A stretch of 64,000 nt of DNA, taken from Burkholderiales bacterium. GTDB lineage: Bacteria; Pseudomonadota; Gammaproteobacteria; Burkholderiales; Burkholderiaceae_C. Below, piece by piece: positions 49,902 through 58,107 of the stretch. Each line of letters opens with the position of its first letter. The stretch's first letter is position 1. The translations under genes and the position numbers were made by a program. The notes under the pieces were generated by a model. It saw only the letters and a program-made list of their open reading frames with translations, made no database searches and was not told where the DNA came from. The stretch lies in contig JAFLDE010000006.1 of NCBI GenBank assembly GCA_017302655.1, forward strand, positions 1 through 64,000. The letters run 5' to 3'.

Positions 49902-50432
49902 CTACACCCGTGCGCCGCGCAGCAAGGCGATCAGGCCGACCCCTAGCGCCATCGCGAAGAGCAGGCCGCTCCAGATTTCGTAGGGCAGGCCCAGCAACAC
50001 GTACTTGGCGGCATCTTGGCAGTTGGCCGTGACCATGAAAACGGCGGGCCAGCGTGCTTCCAGGTCGAGCGCGGTGAGGATGCGGTCGGCGGCGGTCATG
50101 GCGCAGCTTTCCATCTGCGCGGCGACCTCGTGCTGGTAGGTGGCGGCGAGCAAGCCGCCCATGGCCAGCAGCACCACCGGAATGGCCGTCAGCCGCGCGG
50201 CCAGGTGGGCGCGGTACAGGTGACCGCGGTGCTTGAGCGCCCAGGCCACGCCGCCACCTAGCAACGCGAAGAGCGCCAGCAGCAGGAAGATGCCGCGTTG
50301 CAGGACGCACCACGGGCAGGGGCGCACGTCATAGGCGTGCTGCGCCACCAGCGCCGAAACCAAGCCAGCCAGGCAGAGCAGGCCGAGCCAGACGAGCAGG
50401 CGTGGCGCATGCGACATCCAACGATCGGCCAT
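49902..50432 (-). CDS. dsbB: DsbB-family disulfide bond formation protein
   Basis: A 176-residue inner-membrane protein with four hydrophobic helices. The periplasmic redox pairs are present: CPWC (about residues 39-42) followed by VLQRG, and the second loop Cys residues in QMESCAMT and TANCQDAA. It would reoxidise DsbA and pass electrons to quinone. The start abuts the RidA-family stop, so the two are probably co-transcribed. Confidence 0.93.
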   Translation of the reverse strand: MADRWMSHAPRLLVWLGLLCLAGLVSALVAQHAYDVRPCPWCVLQRGIFLLLALFALLGGGVAWALKHRGHLYRAHLAARLTAIPVVLLAMGGLLAATYQHEVAAQMESCAMTAADRILTALDLEARWPAVFMVTANCQDAAKYVLLGLPYEIWSGLLFAMALGVGLIALLRGARV

Positions 50433-50906
50433 TCAATCGACCTCGGCGATCAACTCGATCTCGACACAGGCGCCCATCGGAATCTGCGCCACACCGAAGG
50501 CCGAGCGCGCGTGCGCACCCACCTCAGCGCCGAACACTTCGCCGAACAGCGTCGATGCGCCGTTGGTGACCAAATGCTGCTCGGTGTAGTTCGGGGTGCT
50601 GTTCACCAGGCTCATCAGCTTGACGATGCGACGCACGCGGCTCAGGTCGCCGCCGAGCGCGGCCGACAGCGTGCCCATCAGGTCGATGGCAATTGCGCGA
50701 GCGGCCTGTTGGCCTTCCGCGGTGTCCATGCTGGCGCCAAGCTGGCCGACCCAGGCCTTGCCGTCCTTCTTCGCAATGTGGCCTGACACAAATAGCAGCG
50801 AGCCGGTGCGCACGAAAGGGACGTAGGCGGCGGCGGGCACGGCCACCGCGGGCAGGGTGATGCCGAGTTGCTGAAGGCGGGCCTCGGGGGTGTGGGGCGT
50901 GGACAT
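50433..50906 (-). CDS. RidA-family protein (YjgF-like)
   Basis: A 157-residue protein. The start at MSTPHTPEARLQQLG (50906) begins the conserved region; the frame is open upstream. Motifs are LLFVSGHIAKKDGKAWVGQLG, ARAIAIDLMGTL, VRRIVKLMSLVNSTPNYTEQ, and ARSAFGVAQIPMGACVEIELIAE with the RidA catalytic-type Arg. Canonical RidA deaminates reactive enamines; this longer subgroup (YjgF/Atu1372-like) may have another role. It is divergent from comEC with a 56-bp gap. Confidence 0.9.
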   Translation of the reverse strand: MSTPHTPEARLQQLGITLPAVAVPAAAYVPFVRTGSLLFVSGHIAKKDGKAWVGQLGASMDTAEGQQAARAIAIDLMGTLSAALGGDLSRVRRIVKLMSLVNSTPNYTEQHLVTNGASTLFGEVFGAEVGAHARSAFGVAQIPMGACVEIELIAEVD

Positions 50907-50962
50907 CGGGGACTTCCCTTGGGGGGTGGGGGGCGGCATCGTAGCGGCGAAGAATCGGGGGC

Positions 50963-51763
50963 ATGCAGGCCGCCGACATGTCGCGCCGAGACGAGCCGCC
51001 CGGACCCTGGATGCTCGGCGGCGCGGCGGCACTGGCCTTGCTGGTGCTCGGTGCCCTGCAGTTTCAGGCCGAATTGCCGAGTCCACAGCTCTGGCTGCTT
51101 GCAGCGCTGCTGCTGGCCGTGACCGGCGGGGGGCTGTGGCGCTTGCGACCGGCAGGGTCGATTTGGATGCTGCCCGCTGCCGCAGCCTGGGGTGCTGCCG
51201 TGCTGGCCTGGGGAATCGCCCTCGCGCAGTCCCGCCTGGCCGACTCACTGCCGCCTGCCTGGGAAGGTCGGCCGCTCTGGCTCGATGCGCGCGTCAGCGC
51301 CTTGCCGCAGCAACTTGAAGGGCAGGGCGGACAGGCGCTGCTGCGCTTGACCGTGCAGCCGCGCGGCCCCGCCGTGGATGCAGCGGGCGACATCGAAGAC
51401 ACCGCTGCCGCCCGCCTGAACCTTCCTGCCACCCTCTCGCTTTGGTTCGAGCCTGACGGGCAGGCCAGCACGCCGCGTGCCGGCGAGCATTGGCGCTTGC
51501 TGGTTCGCCTGCGGCGCGTGCACGCCCTGCAGAACCCCGGCTTGCCCGATGGCGAGCTGTGGCTGCTGGAGCGTGCCATCGGCGCGCAAGGCAGTGTGGT
51601 GCCACACGCCGGCAACCGACGCTTGACCATCGCCCCCTGGTGGAGCCTGCAGGCCGCGCGCGAAGGCCTGCGTGATCGACTCGCAGCCTGGGTGCGCGAC
51701 ACAAGGGCTCGCTCGGTGCTGAGTGGCTTGTTGCTGGGCGATCAGGCGGCGCTCAGCGGTGGG
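50963..51763 (+). pseudogene. comEC: comEC, 5' part, interrupted by a transposon
   Basis: This holds the first ~267 codons of the DNA-uptake channel ComEC/Rec2. There are several N-terminal membrane helices (LALLVLGALQF, LWLLAALLLAV), the DUF4131-type OB region (EGRPLWLDARVSAL, GEHWRLLVRLRRVH) and the start of the competence domain at ARSVLSGLLLGDQAALS, where the homology stops. The frame then runs into transposon DNA and ends after 43 foreign codons at 51892. The catalytic metallo-beta-lactamase part and the channel are missing here; the remainder should lie beyond the transposon. Natural transformation is probably lost. Confidence 0.85.
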
Positions 51764-51874
51764 TGTTTACAAACAGCTTCTACCCTGGACTCCTCTATGA
51801 GACGTGCCAAAGCGCAAAGCAAATTTGACATTGCCTCTTACTTTGACGCGGCGGTGACCAAAGGCAAATTTGCC
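51764..51874. repeat. Left-end transposase-binding repeats
   Basis: The terminus is TGTTTACAAACA (5-2-5 palindrome). Two related sites follow: CAAAGCAAATTTGACATT (core GCAAATTTGAC at 51819-51829) and CAAAGGCAAATTTGCCAAT (core GCAAATTTGCC at 51864-51874), 45 bp apart. Widely spaced TnsB sites over about 100-150 bp are the pattern of a Tn7-type left end. The terminal copy itself is divergent. Confidence 0.6.
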
Positions 51875-51892
51875 AATCAGGTCCTACTCTGA

Positions 51893-52263
51893 CCCAACGG
51901 ATGGAGCCTGGTGGTGCCTCATTGAAGCGTCGAATGCTTCTGAAAAATGGTGCAACCCTTTAAGGGCGTCAGGGCTTTCCCGTTGCACAGCAGCAAGCAG
52001 CTTATCTGGCGTACTCCGGCGAGTCAGGCGCAGGTTTCGGTAAGCCTTGCGGCAGACCGCAAGGTGTCGTCACAGTCGCGACGATGTTGGAGACCAGAAA
52101 CTACTAGAAGTGCATAGAAGGGCTTCGGCTGTCCCTCCAGACTGGGTCTCCCAGACACAGGCCAGTCTCTGCTAGACCACGATGCCTGGTTCCCACCTGA
52201 AGTACCTTGTCTGTTACTGCTTAGCGGTGGTTTCACGAAGCCTGGCGAATGGCTCAGCTTGTT
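51893..52263. other. Non-coding left-end region of the transposon
   Basis: Between the chimeric comEC stop and the first cargo gene I see no convincing gene. The region lies inside the transposon next to the binding repeats and presumably belongs to the end and its flank. Confidence 0.5.
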
Positions 52264-53151
52264 TCACTGAACCTCATGCCACAGCTTGCCTTCGGGCCTC
52301 TTGTCGAGCTTGTCCCCGAGTCCGACAGCGACATACCGGGCAAGCGGATTCGTCGGCCTAAGCAAATCGAAGCCTTCCGGCATCCGAGATGAGTACCCTG
52401 CATCGGTCAATTTTTTGTCCTCTTCAAGCGTAATCGTGGCGCGCAGGCAGAAGTTCTTTAGCAGCTCTGCAATCTTGTCGGCTTCAGTCAGACCTTGGGT
52501 GCAGAGCATCTTGTAGACAACGCTGTTGGGCACTACATGCTCATGGCGGAGGTTCGTTCTGCACCAGGCCTGGTATTGAAAGGCTGTCTTGAGGTTGGCG
52601 GCACGAATGAGGGCTGCTGCGTCCTGCGAACGGAAGTGTGCGCAGTTGTGCCAGTGCTGAGATTCGCTCGCCTGGCGAATCAACATGCCGACTGAGGCCT
52701 TCAGAAGTCCATTGCCCAGCAGGCCCTCCCTTGCAAGAGCTGCAAGCGCTTTGGCAGTTTCATTCAGTCGGTAGTGGCCACTCTCGGTTGGCGCTGTCTC
52801 CTGGGGGGCTTCGTGGGGCGCTCCGTCTTCGTAGTCGGAGTCGGATTCCAACTCGTCTAAAGCGTCAGCGTCGGGCGGTCCTTTGTGCGTCATCGCACCT
52901 AATGCGCCATCAATGCGCCAGTACCCTGGTGGAGCCTCAACAACCGAGACGCGATGGACCTTCCTCAGATGGTCTATGTGAACCTTCCAGCTGCCCCGCA
53001 CCTCGGATAGTTCCGAGCTGCTCGCTCCGTTTAGAAGCCGACGGTCGAGTTCTGCAGCTCGCCCTCGGTGCCGGAGCCAGGTAGTGTCTGAATCGAGTTG
53101 TCGTACCAGCTCGACAGTTTTTTCTTCGTCATAGGCCCTGTACTGGGTCAT
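52264..53151 (-). CDS. Uncharacterised protein with winged-helix-like N-part and HEHVVP motif (cargo)
   Basis: A 295-residue protein that I do not recognise. Residues ~50-85 (SWKVHIDHLRKVHRVSVV, then PPGYWRID) look like a winged-helix unit. An acidic linker (ELESDSDYED) follows. The C-terminal part has RHEHVVPNSVVYKML, TLEEDKKLTDAGYSSRMPEG and LARYVAVGL, a pattern I associate with families near restriction or HNH genes. The HEH could be metal-binding, but no nuclease activity is proven. It is the last of three genes on this strand, 66 bp after the HNH gene, suggesting one functional set. Confidence 0.6.
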   Translation of the reverse strand: MTQYRAYDEEKTVELVRQLDSDTTWLRHRGRAAELDRRLLNGASSSELSEVRGSWKVHIDHLRKVHRVSVVEAPPGYWRIDGALGAMTHKGPPDADALDELESDSDYEDGAPHEAPQETAPTESGHYRLNETAKALAALAREGLLGNGLLKASVGMLIRQASESQHWHNCAHFRSQDAAALIRAANLKTAFQYQAWCRTNLRHEHVVPNSVVYKMLCTQGLTEADKIAELLKNFCLRATITLEEDKKLTDAGYSSRMPEGFDLLRPTNPLARYVAVGLGDKLDKRPEGKLWHEVQ

Positions 53152-53217
53152 CTGATGTGCTCCTGCATGTCAGTAGGGTCTGAACCGTTCGAGCATGTTC
53201 TTCGGCCTTTGGCGGCT

Positions 53218-54384
53218 CTACGCTGTTTGCTTTCCCTGCAACTCCGCGTAGTAGCTCAAGAGGCTCGAGTCGAGTTCAACCTGGCCGGATTCAGTGATTC
53301 GAAGCAGACCCCGGTCGTAGAGCGTGTGCAAGTCGCGACGCAGCAGCATGCCGTCGGTGGCGGCGTTCTGCCCTTGCCGCCAATCTCGGCCAATCAAGTG
53401 AGCAGCCTCCAAGGCTTCAGGAACATCGCAACCACTGACAACGCAGCGACCGCCGCAGGCCCTGAAGACGGCCTCTCGGAAAGCGCGCTGCTCGGTTCGA
53501 ACTTCCACCGCCGCAAACCTTGCAACTCTCTCGTCCAAAGAGTTGGGCTGTGCCGCTGCCTCGCGGCCGGTGTCAGCCGAAACAGGAAGGTCTGTCGATT
53601 CCCGGTTGGCCACGCCCCATCGGGCGTAGCAACGCTGCCGTTCGAGGCCATCGTCGTCAATGTGGAACTCGTCGAAGAGGCCCTGCGAACAGCGTCCCGT
53701 TTCCTTGTCGACGATGAGCGCGGTGATGATGGGCTCTCCTGCGTTCCTGCAGTCGTGCCCCAGCCGAGACATGACATTGCGCAAGGGATAGAAGCTCAGC
53801 CCGAAACGATTCATGACATCGGAGTAGGTCACGGTGCCCTGGGCTCGACAAACCTCGATGAGCCAGGTCCGGATGGCCGGAACCTTCTGCTGATAGGTGT
53901 CTGTCGAAAGGCCGGAGCGCATAGCCTCATCGACGGGATATGGCCCGTCACCTGCCTCCGTGCGGTGCGTCAGCGAGTGCTCACGCAACGCCGCTACGGG
54001 AACCAGGTCGCCCAAGACAGCCAATATCGCGCCATCGTCCCGGGTGGTCAGCTTCTTGATGCTGAAGACAGCATCATCTCGGTAGTCCTTGATTTCGCGG
54101 GGATGGGCATCCGGGTCCTTCACGTTTGCGATGACTGTGTAGCCGGCTAGGTCGCCTTGCCAAAGCGCCTTCAGGTGAACGATGCGCTCGTCGAGGCCGT
54201 AGGACTCGGACTGTTGGTACCGAGAGGGCTCACGCAAAACAGTCACGGTCTTGTTCTTGCTGGAGTACTCGTCCGCCCAGGTGCGAAGTAGCAAAGCGCT
54301 TCCACCGTGAGCGCCCCATGACCATCGGATGTTCTTCAGCGGGAGCTCGAGCCCCTCGAAGAACTTGCTGATTGGCTTTGCCAT
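53218..54384 (-). CDS. HNH endonuclease, restriction-like (cargo)
   Basis: A 388-residue protein with three parts. Residues 1-130 are an uncharacterised domain (NIRWSWGAHGGSALLLRTW) often seen ahead of HNH nucleases. Residues ~165-245 contain RTWLIEVCRAQGTVTYSDVM and IITALIVDKETGR, a helical module also common in such enzymes. The C-terminal HNH_2 domain has CVVSGCDVPEALEAAHLI, the central GQNAATDGMLLRRDLHTLYD, and so a full H-N-H set. It is likely a DNA-cleaving defence or restriction enzyme of unknown target. It lies 6 bp downstream of the 54391 gene, so the two are co-transcribed. Confidence 0.8.
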   Translation of the reverse strand: MAKPISKFFEGLELPLKNIRWSWGAHGGSALLLRTWADEYSSKNKTVTVLREPSRYQQSESYGLDERIVHLKALWQGDLAGYTVIANVKDPDAHPREIKDYRDDAVFSIKKLTTRDDGAILAVLGDLVPVAALREHSLTHRTEAGDGPYPVDEAMRSGLSTDTYQQKVPAIRTWLIEVCRAQGTVTYSDVMNRFGLSFYPLRNVMSRLGHDCRNAGEPIITALIVDKETGRCSQGLFDEFHIDDDGLERQRCYARWGVANRESTDLPVSADTGREAAAQPNSLDERVARFAAVEVRTEQRAFREAVFRACGGRCVVSGCDVPEALEAAHLIGRDWRQGQNAATDGMLLRRDLHTLYDRGLLRITESGQVELDSSLLSYYAELQGKQTA

Positions 54385-54390
54385 CCCTGC

Positions 54391-55146
54391 CTATCCCTCT
54401 TGTCTGCTAAGGCCTACGGCAACCTCGAAGTCAACCAACGGCGTCACCGCAAGAATCTCCTCAGGTCGAATCGCCCTGAAAACGCGAGCCTCGGCCTCGC
54501 AGGAATGAGCGTCGGCACGAATGGTCTGGTGGTAACGGCTGAGGACTACATGTGAGAGCTGCTGAAACGTCGCAAGTTCCTTGCCGGACACCGAGAACTC
54601 CACGATGACGGGAGCGCCGATTGATTGAAGCTTTAGCCCGATGGTCGGGTGCTCCTTCAACGGCATGTAGATGGCCTCGCCGCCGAAGCACTGGAAGAAC
54701 GGCTCCGTGCCGTGCGACACGGCCAACGCACGCGTCAGGCAGCACCAGACTACTCCGTTGCGGAGTTGAGCCTGCCGCTCACGAACGAAGTAGTCCTCCC
54801 AGGCCTCCCGCATGTGACGAATCTCGCCACCGGTGAACCGGGAACCGAAGTTGGCAAGGAATTCAACCTGGTGGCCATGAACGTCCGTGACCCGCAAGCC
54901 TCGGTTCTCGAAGAACCCACGGGAAGGTTCCCTCGTGCAGTGATAGGCATGAACGCGCAGCCCATTGAGATGCGCTTCCAGCTCGTGGGCGATGGCGCCA
55001 ACAGCGGGGTCACCGAGTACTTGCTCTATCGAAGTGCACTGCTCGAACGTCGCTCGATGCTGCTCGAGACGGCCTCGATACTCGGCTGGCAAGGCATCCG
55101 GGATATCTAGCTTGATGGGTTGTTGGGCGCCAATAGACTGGGGCAT
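54391..55146 (-). CDS. Uncharacterised protein, possible ADP-ribosyltransferase-like fold (cargo)
   Basis: A 251-residue protein. The segment VHAYHCTREPSRGFFENRGL (about residues 64-84) has the H-x-T then Gly-Leu pattern of ART-like folds. WCCLTRALAVSHGTEPFFQC and GGEAIYMPL (about 130-165) could supply the second and third core elements. There are no close relatives I can name, so the ART idea is tentative. It is the first gene of the three-gene cargo set (with the HNH gene 6 bp on) and divergent from the BRCT gene, with a 25-bp gap. Confidence 0.6.
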   Translation of the reverse strand: MPQSIGAQQPIKLDIPDALPAEYRGRLEQHRATFEQCTSIEQVLGDPAVGAIAHELEAHLNGLRVHAYHCTREPSRGFFENRGLRVTDVHGHQVEFLANFGSRFTGGEIRHMREAWEDYFVRERQAQLRNGVVWCCLTRALAVSHGTEPFFQCFGGEAIYMPLKEHPTIGLKLQSIGAPVIVEFSVSGKELATFQQLSHVVLSRYHQTIRADAHSCEAEARVFRAIRPEEILAVTPLVDFEVAVGLSRQEG

Positions 55147-55171
55147 AAGACAGATTATTGGGAGCAGCGCA

Positions 55172-56074
55172 ATGAATCCAGACCTGCGGCCGTACTACCG
55201 GTTCACGGGTAAGGGGCGAGTCGATAAGTCCATCAACTCCCTGCTTGGACTGCTAGAAGGCATCGCCATCGACGGGAAGGTGACGGCCGGCGAAGTCGCG
55301 ATGCTGCGGATGTGGCTGGAAGACCACCAGGACGTCGCTGGTCGCCATCCGTTCAACGAACTGCTGCCCTCGGTCGCGCGGGCGGTCGCCGACGGCGTTC
55401 TCGATGCCGAAGAGCGCGAAGACCTTCTTTGGCTTTGCCGCCGTCTAAAGAGCACGGACTTCTACGACACGGTTACAGCGGACCTGCAGCGTCTGCACGC
55501 GGTTGTCGGCGGGATAGCGGCGGATGGGGCTATCACTTCGGAGGAGCTGCGGGGCCTGTCAGATTGGCTTGCTGAGCACGAGCACTTGAAAACATGCTGG
55601 CCGTACGACGAAATCGAGACCCTGACCACCAAGGTTTTGGGCGATGGGCGCATCGATGGGGCCGAGCACCAGATGCTCCTCGATTTTTTTACAGAGTTTC
55701 TGGCCGTACTGGATGAGAGAACCATTGAGCGTCCCCTGGCGTTCGACGGGCCCGAGCAGAGCATCGGCGCACTTTGTGCGGTAACCCCGAACGTGACCTT
55801 CGAGGAAAAGTCCTTCTGCTTCACGGGGGCCTCGTCGAAGTTCACGCGCAACGAGTTTGAAAGCCTTGTCCGTGAGCTTGGCGGCGAACCGCTGTCCAAC
55901 GTCACCTCAAAGCTCCACTATCTGGTCATCGGGGCGGAGGGCAACCCTTGTTGGGTCTTCGCTTGCTACGGGCGCAAGGTGGAGAAGGCGGTTGCTCTAC
56001 GCCGCAAGGGAGTGCGCGTCGTCATCCTTCATGAGAACGACTTCCACGATGCAGTTCTGGACGTTGGCAAGTAG
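55172..56074 (+). CDS. TerB-like / BRCT-domain protein (cargo)
   Basis: A 300-residue protein from the ATG at 55172, which has GGGAGCAG upstream. The first ~190 residues contain repeated helical units of TerB/tellurite-resistance-like type, each with an acidic loop (GIAIDGKVTAGEVAML, GIAADGAITSEELRGL, VLGDGRIDGAEHQML). The C-terminal ~85 residues are a BRCT domain of the DNA-ligase type: KSFCFTGASSKFTRNEFESL, VRELGGEPLSNVTSKLHYLV, EKAVALRRKGVRVVILHENDF. It may bind DNA ends or phosphoproteins. A role in element maintenance or defence is inferred from location. Confidence 0.8.
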   Translation: MNPDLRPYYRFTGKGRVDKSINSLLGLLEGIAIDGKVTAGEVAMLRMWLEDHQDVAGRHPFNELLPSVARAVADGVLDAEEREDLLWLCRRLKSTDFYDTVTADLQRLHAVVGGIAADGAITSEELRGLSDWLAEHEHLKTCWPYDEIETLTTKVLGDGRIDGAEHQMLLDFFTEFLAVLDERTIERPLAFDGPEQSIGALCAVTPNVTFEEKSFCFTGASSKFTRNEFESLVRELGGEPLSNVTSKLHYLVIGAEGNPCWVFACYGRKVEKAVALRRKGVRVVILHENDFHDAVLDVGK

Positions 56075-56312
56075 CCATACCTGAGGTGCTGGACACGTCA
56101 CGCCGAACCGCCACACTCGTGCTTTGACTTGCAACATCTGCACGCCAACATGGGGCATGTCGTTGGGAGAACAAAGCGCCGAAGGCCTTGGCGCAGGCCA
56201 CAAGGGCAAATCTGCGCCGGTCCCGATGCTCGTTCGCATGTCAGGCCTAGCTTGCGCATGGGTTGACAGCTTCAAGGCTGGACGACTCGTGGTCCGGCTG
56301 CGAAGATGAGGC

Positions 56313-56741
56313 ATGCTGGACCAGACTCTCTCCAACCAGGGCGGCCTCAAGGGGGCTGTCAAGCGTGGCCTTTCGGTGCTCGATGAGTGGGTGGCCAGTG
56401 GCGTGCTGGTAGACGCCCCAGATTCAGCTACGAAGTGGCATCGACAAGGGCGGGAGGACCTCGCGCCCAGTGGAGGGCTGTTCACGGTGGGTGTCCGTGG
56501 ACGCCGCTACTTCGTGAGCACGATGCTCGAAGTTGAGCCCGCTCAGTCGGCGGCCATCTGCCAGGCGCTGCAGCCCCTGTCTGATACTGAGATGGCCATC
56601 TTCTGGCTGCGCGCGCATGGCGCTCTTGGCGGCCAAACCGCGTCAGAAGCCGTCAAGGGTGGTGGGTTTGAGCGCGTGAGGACCTTGGCGGAAGCCACGA
56701 GTGCGCAGGCTCGTGCAGAGCTCGCGCTAGACGGGGCCTGA
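56313..56741 (+). CDS. Small hypothetical protein, antitoxin-like C-terminus (cargo)
   Basis: A 142-residue protein. The C-terminal FWLRAHGALGGQTASEAVKG, followed by FERVRTLAEA, resembles the DUF2384/MbcA-Xre antitoxin tail (short helix, a Gly-Gly turn, then a helix). The N-terminal half is not recognised. It would be a toxin-antitoxin or regulatory component; this is a guess from a short motif. The frame directly after it (56731-56979) is also coding-like in another phase, so the gene may once have been longer. Confidence 0.5.
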   Translation: MLDQTLSNQGGLKGAVKRGLSVLDEWVASGVLVDAPDSATKWHRQGREDLAPSGGLFTVGVRGRRYFVSTMLEVEPAQSAAICQALQPLSDTEMAIFWLRAHGALGGQTASEAVKGGGFERVRTLAEATSAQARAELALDGA

Positions 56742-56979
56742 GCGACCGCAGCTCGCTCGGACCACGGAAACTCCGGGTCGACTTTCGGACATCCGCGCTT
56801 CGACAGACACAGCCACGCGCTTCATCCGCAAGTGGCCCAAGGAGCGAGAGCAGCGCGGGGTAGGTGACACCTTCCTTTACAGCTGGGACTTGACGCAGAA
56901 GGCACGCCAGGAAGGGCAGCTGCTCGTTCACATCGAGCCGGCTAAGTGGCAGCCAGTGACGGTCAGTGAGGCGTGCTGA
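56731..56979 (+). pseudogene. Coding-like fragment downstream of the antitoxin-like gene, no start codon
   Basis: An open frame of 82 codons in the +1 phase relative to the previous gene. It starts right after a TAG (56728-56730) and has no ATG in a useful position. The peptide is protein-like: TRFIRKWPKEREQRGVGD, FLYSWDLTQKARQEGQLLVH, then IEPAKWQPV. It may be the end of the preceding gene after a frameshift, a toxin remnant, or chance. The 100 bp from 56980 to the next stop hold nothing clear. Confidence 0.35.
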
Positions 56980-57081
56980 TACGGCCAGGAGTTCTCGAGG
57001 TACGAGATGGCCCGTGTGGAAAAGGCATCAGTCGACGAATGCGGCTTCGTGTTGGGTCCGCAGGTACAGCCCAGCAGGCGG

Positions 57082-58107
57082 TCACAACGAAATTCCGAAC
57101 TGAGTAAGTGCTCGTGTGACCTCGCTCCACCGCCCATCCTGCTTCCAGCGGGAAAGGGCGTCGGCGGCAGTACCAACGGAGCACTTGTGGATGCGCGCGG
57201 CTTCGCTCCATGTTGAGCCAGCTGAAATCACTTGCAGCACGCAGCCAAGTCTCTTGCGATTGTCCGCTTTGGGTCCTCGTCCTTTCGAGCGCGCAAGAAT
57301 CGGCTCCACAGCCTGCCAGATGTCCTCGGATATCTCGAGCTTGCTAGCTAGGGCAAGTTGTGCCTCCCACTCCTCCTCGGACTTCGAAGAAATCTGCCGC
57401 ACGCTGATTTGCCGAGGATGCTCGGAGGCAAACGGCAGCGGCTCTTCGTTGGCTTCAACGTCAACTAGGGAGAGCTGCGTGACGTACACATTGCCGGAGG
57501 TCCTGAAATGGGCTCCGTAAAGGCTGAATGTCAGAGCAGCTGCCGGCAGGGTCAGCCCAATCCGTCCCTGCTTGGCCGACAGGTAGGCACTGGCCCAACA
57601 GCGACGCGCCGAGGGGAACGAGTACAGCCATGACAGCAGTGCTGACAGTCCTGGTGTCTTTCGCTTTGAAGCGCGCTTCAATCGCGAACTCACGACGATG
57701 CGTTCCACAGATTTGACATCGCTGGTGACGGGGCAGCAGATGTCTTCTAGCGACTGCGCTTGGAACAATTTTTTCAAGAGGTCGGCGTCGTTCTGCACGA
57801 TGGCCCGCATCAGCACTAAAGCGGGGACAACGTACCTTCGGTCTTTGTGAACAAAGGTCCACGCATCATGAGCAAGTGTTGTCTGGTCCGCTCCTCGCTC
57901 TACGCCGAAGGCGTACTCATCGAAGTTGACAGCCTTCCATGTCGATAGGTCTGACTTGATGGCGCCCACACCTCGTAAGCCGAAGCCGTCCGGCAAGCCT
58001 CGCGCCACAAGGTCAGTGGGACTCAAAGTGACGATTGACCCTCTATCCCCCATAGCGGTTACGACAGCCACGCTGTTTTCAATCCGAATCGATGTTGCCA
58101 GCTCCAA
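57082..58107 (-). CDS. TnsE-like N-terminal region fused to an IS5/DUF4096-type DNA-binding tail
   Basis: A 341-residue protein. The C-terminal ~70 residues match the IS5-type transposase N-terminal (DUF4096) pattern: DIWQAVEPILARSKGRGPKA, RKRLGCVLQVISAGSTWSEA, RWKQDGRWSEV. No DDE catalytic domain follows. The N-terminal 230 residues resemble by eye the TnsE N-terminal region: RRYVVPALVLMRAIV, then LSALLSWLYSFPSARRCWAS and VYVTQLSLVDVEANEEPLPF. TnsE directs Tn7 to replicating plasmids. The call is inferred from remembered similarity and from location in a Tn7-like element. An element-encoded transcription factor is the main alternative. Confidence 0.55.
   Translation of the reverse strand: MELATSIRIENSVAVVTAMGDRGSIVTLSPTDLVARGLPDGFGLRGVGAIKSDLSTWKAVNFDEYAFGVERGADQTTLAHDAWTFVHKDRRYVVPALVLMRAIVQNDADLLKKLFQAQSLEDICCPVTSDVKSVERIVVSSRLKRASKRKTPGLSALLSWLYSFPSARRCWASAYLSAKQGRIGLTLPAAALTFSLYGAHFRTSGNVYVTQLSLVDVEANEEPLPFASEHPRQISVRQISSKSEEEWEAQLALASKLEISEDIWQAVEPILARSKGRGPKADNRKRLGCVLQVISAGSTWSEAARIHKCSVGTAADALSRWKQDGRWSEVTRALTQFGISL

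Noticed and set aside
51764..51892. Treating the 309-codon comEC frame (50963-51892) as an intact short protein
   Set aside because: The last 43 codons are transposon-end sequence containing the transposase-binding repeats, not ComEC.
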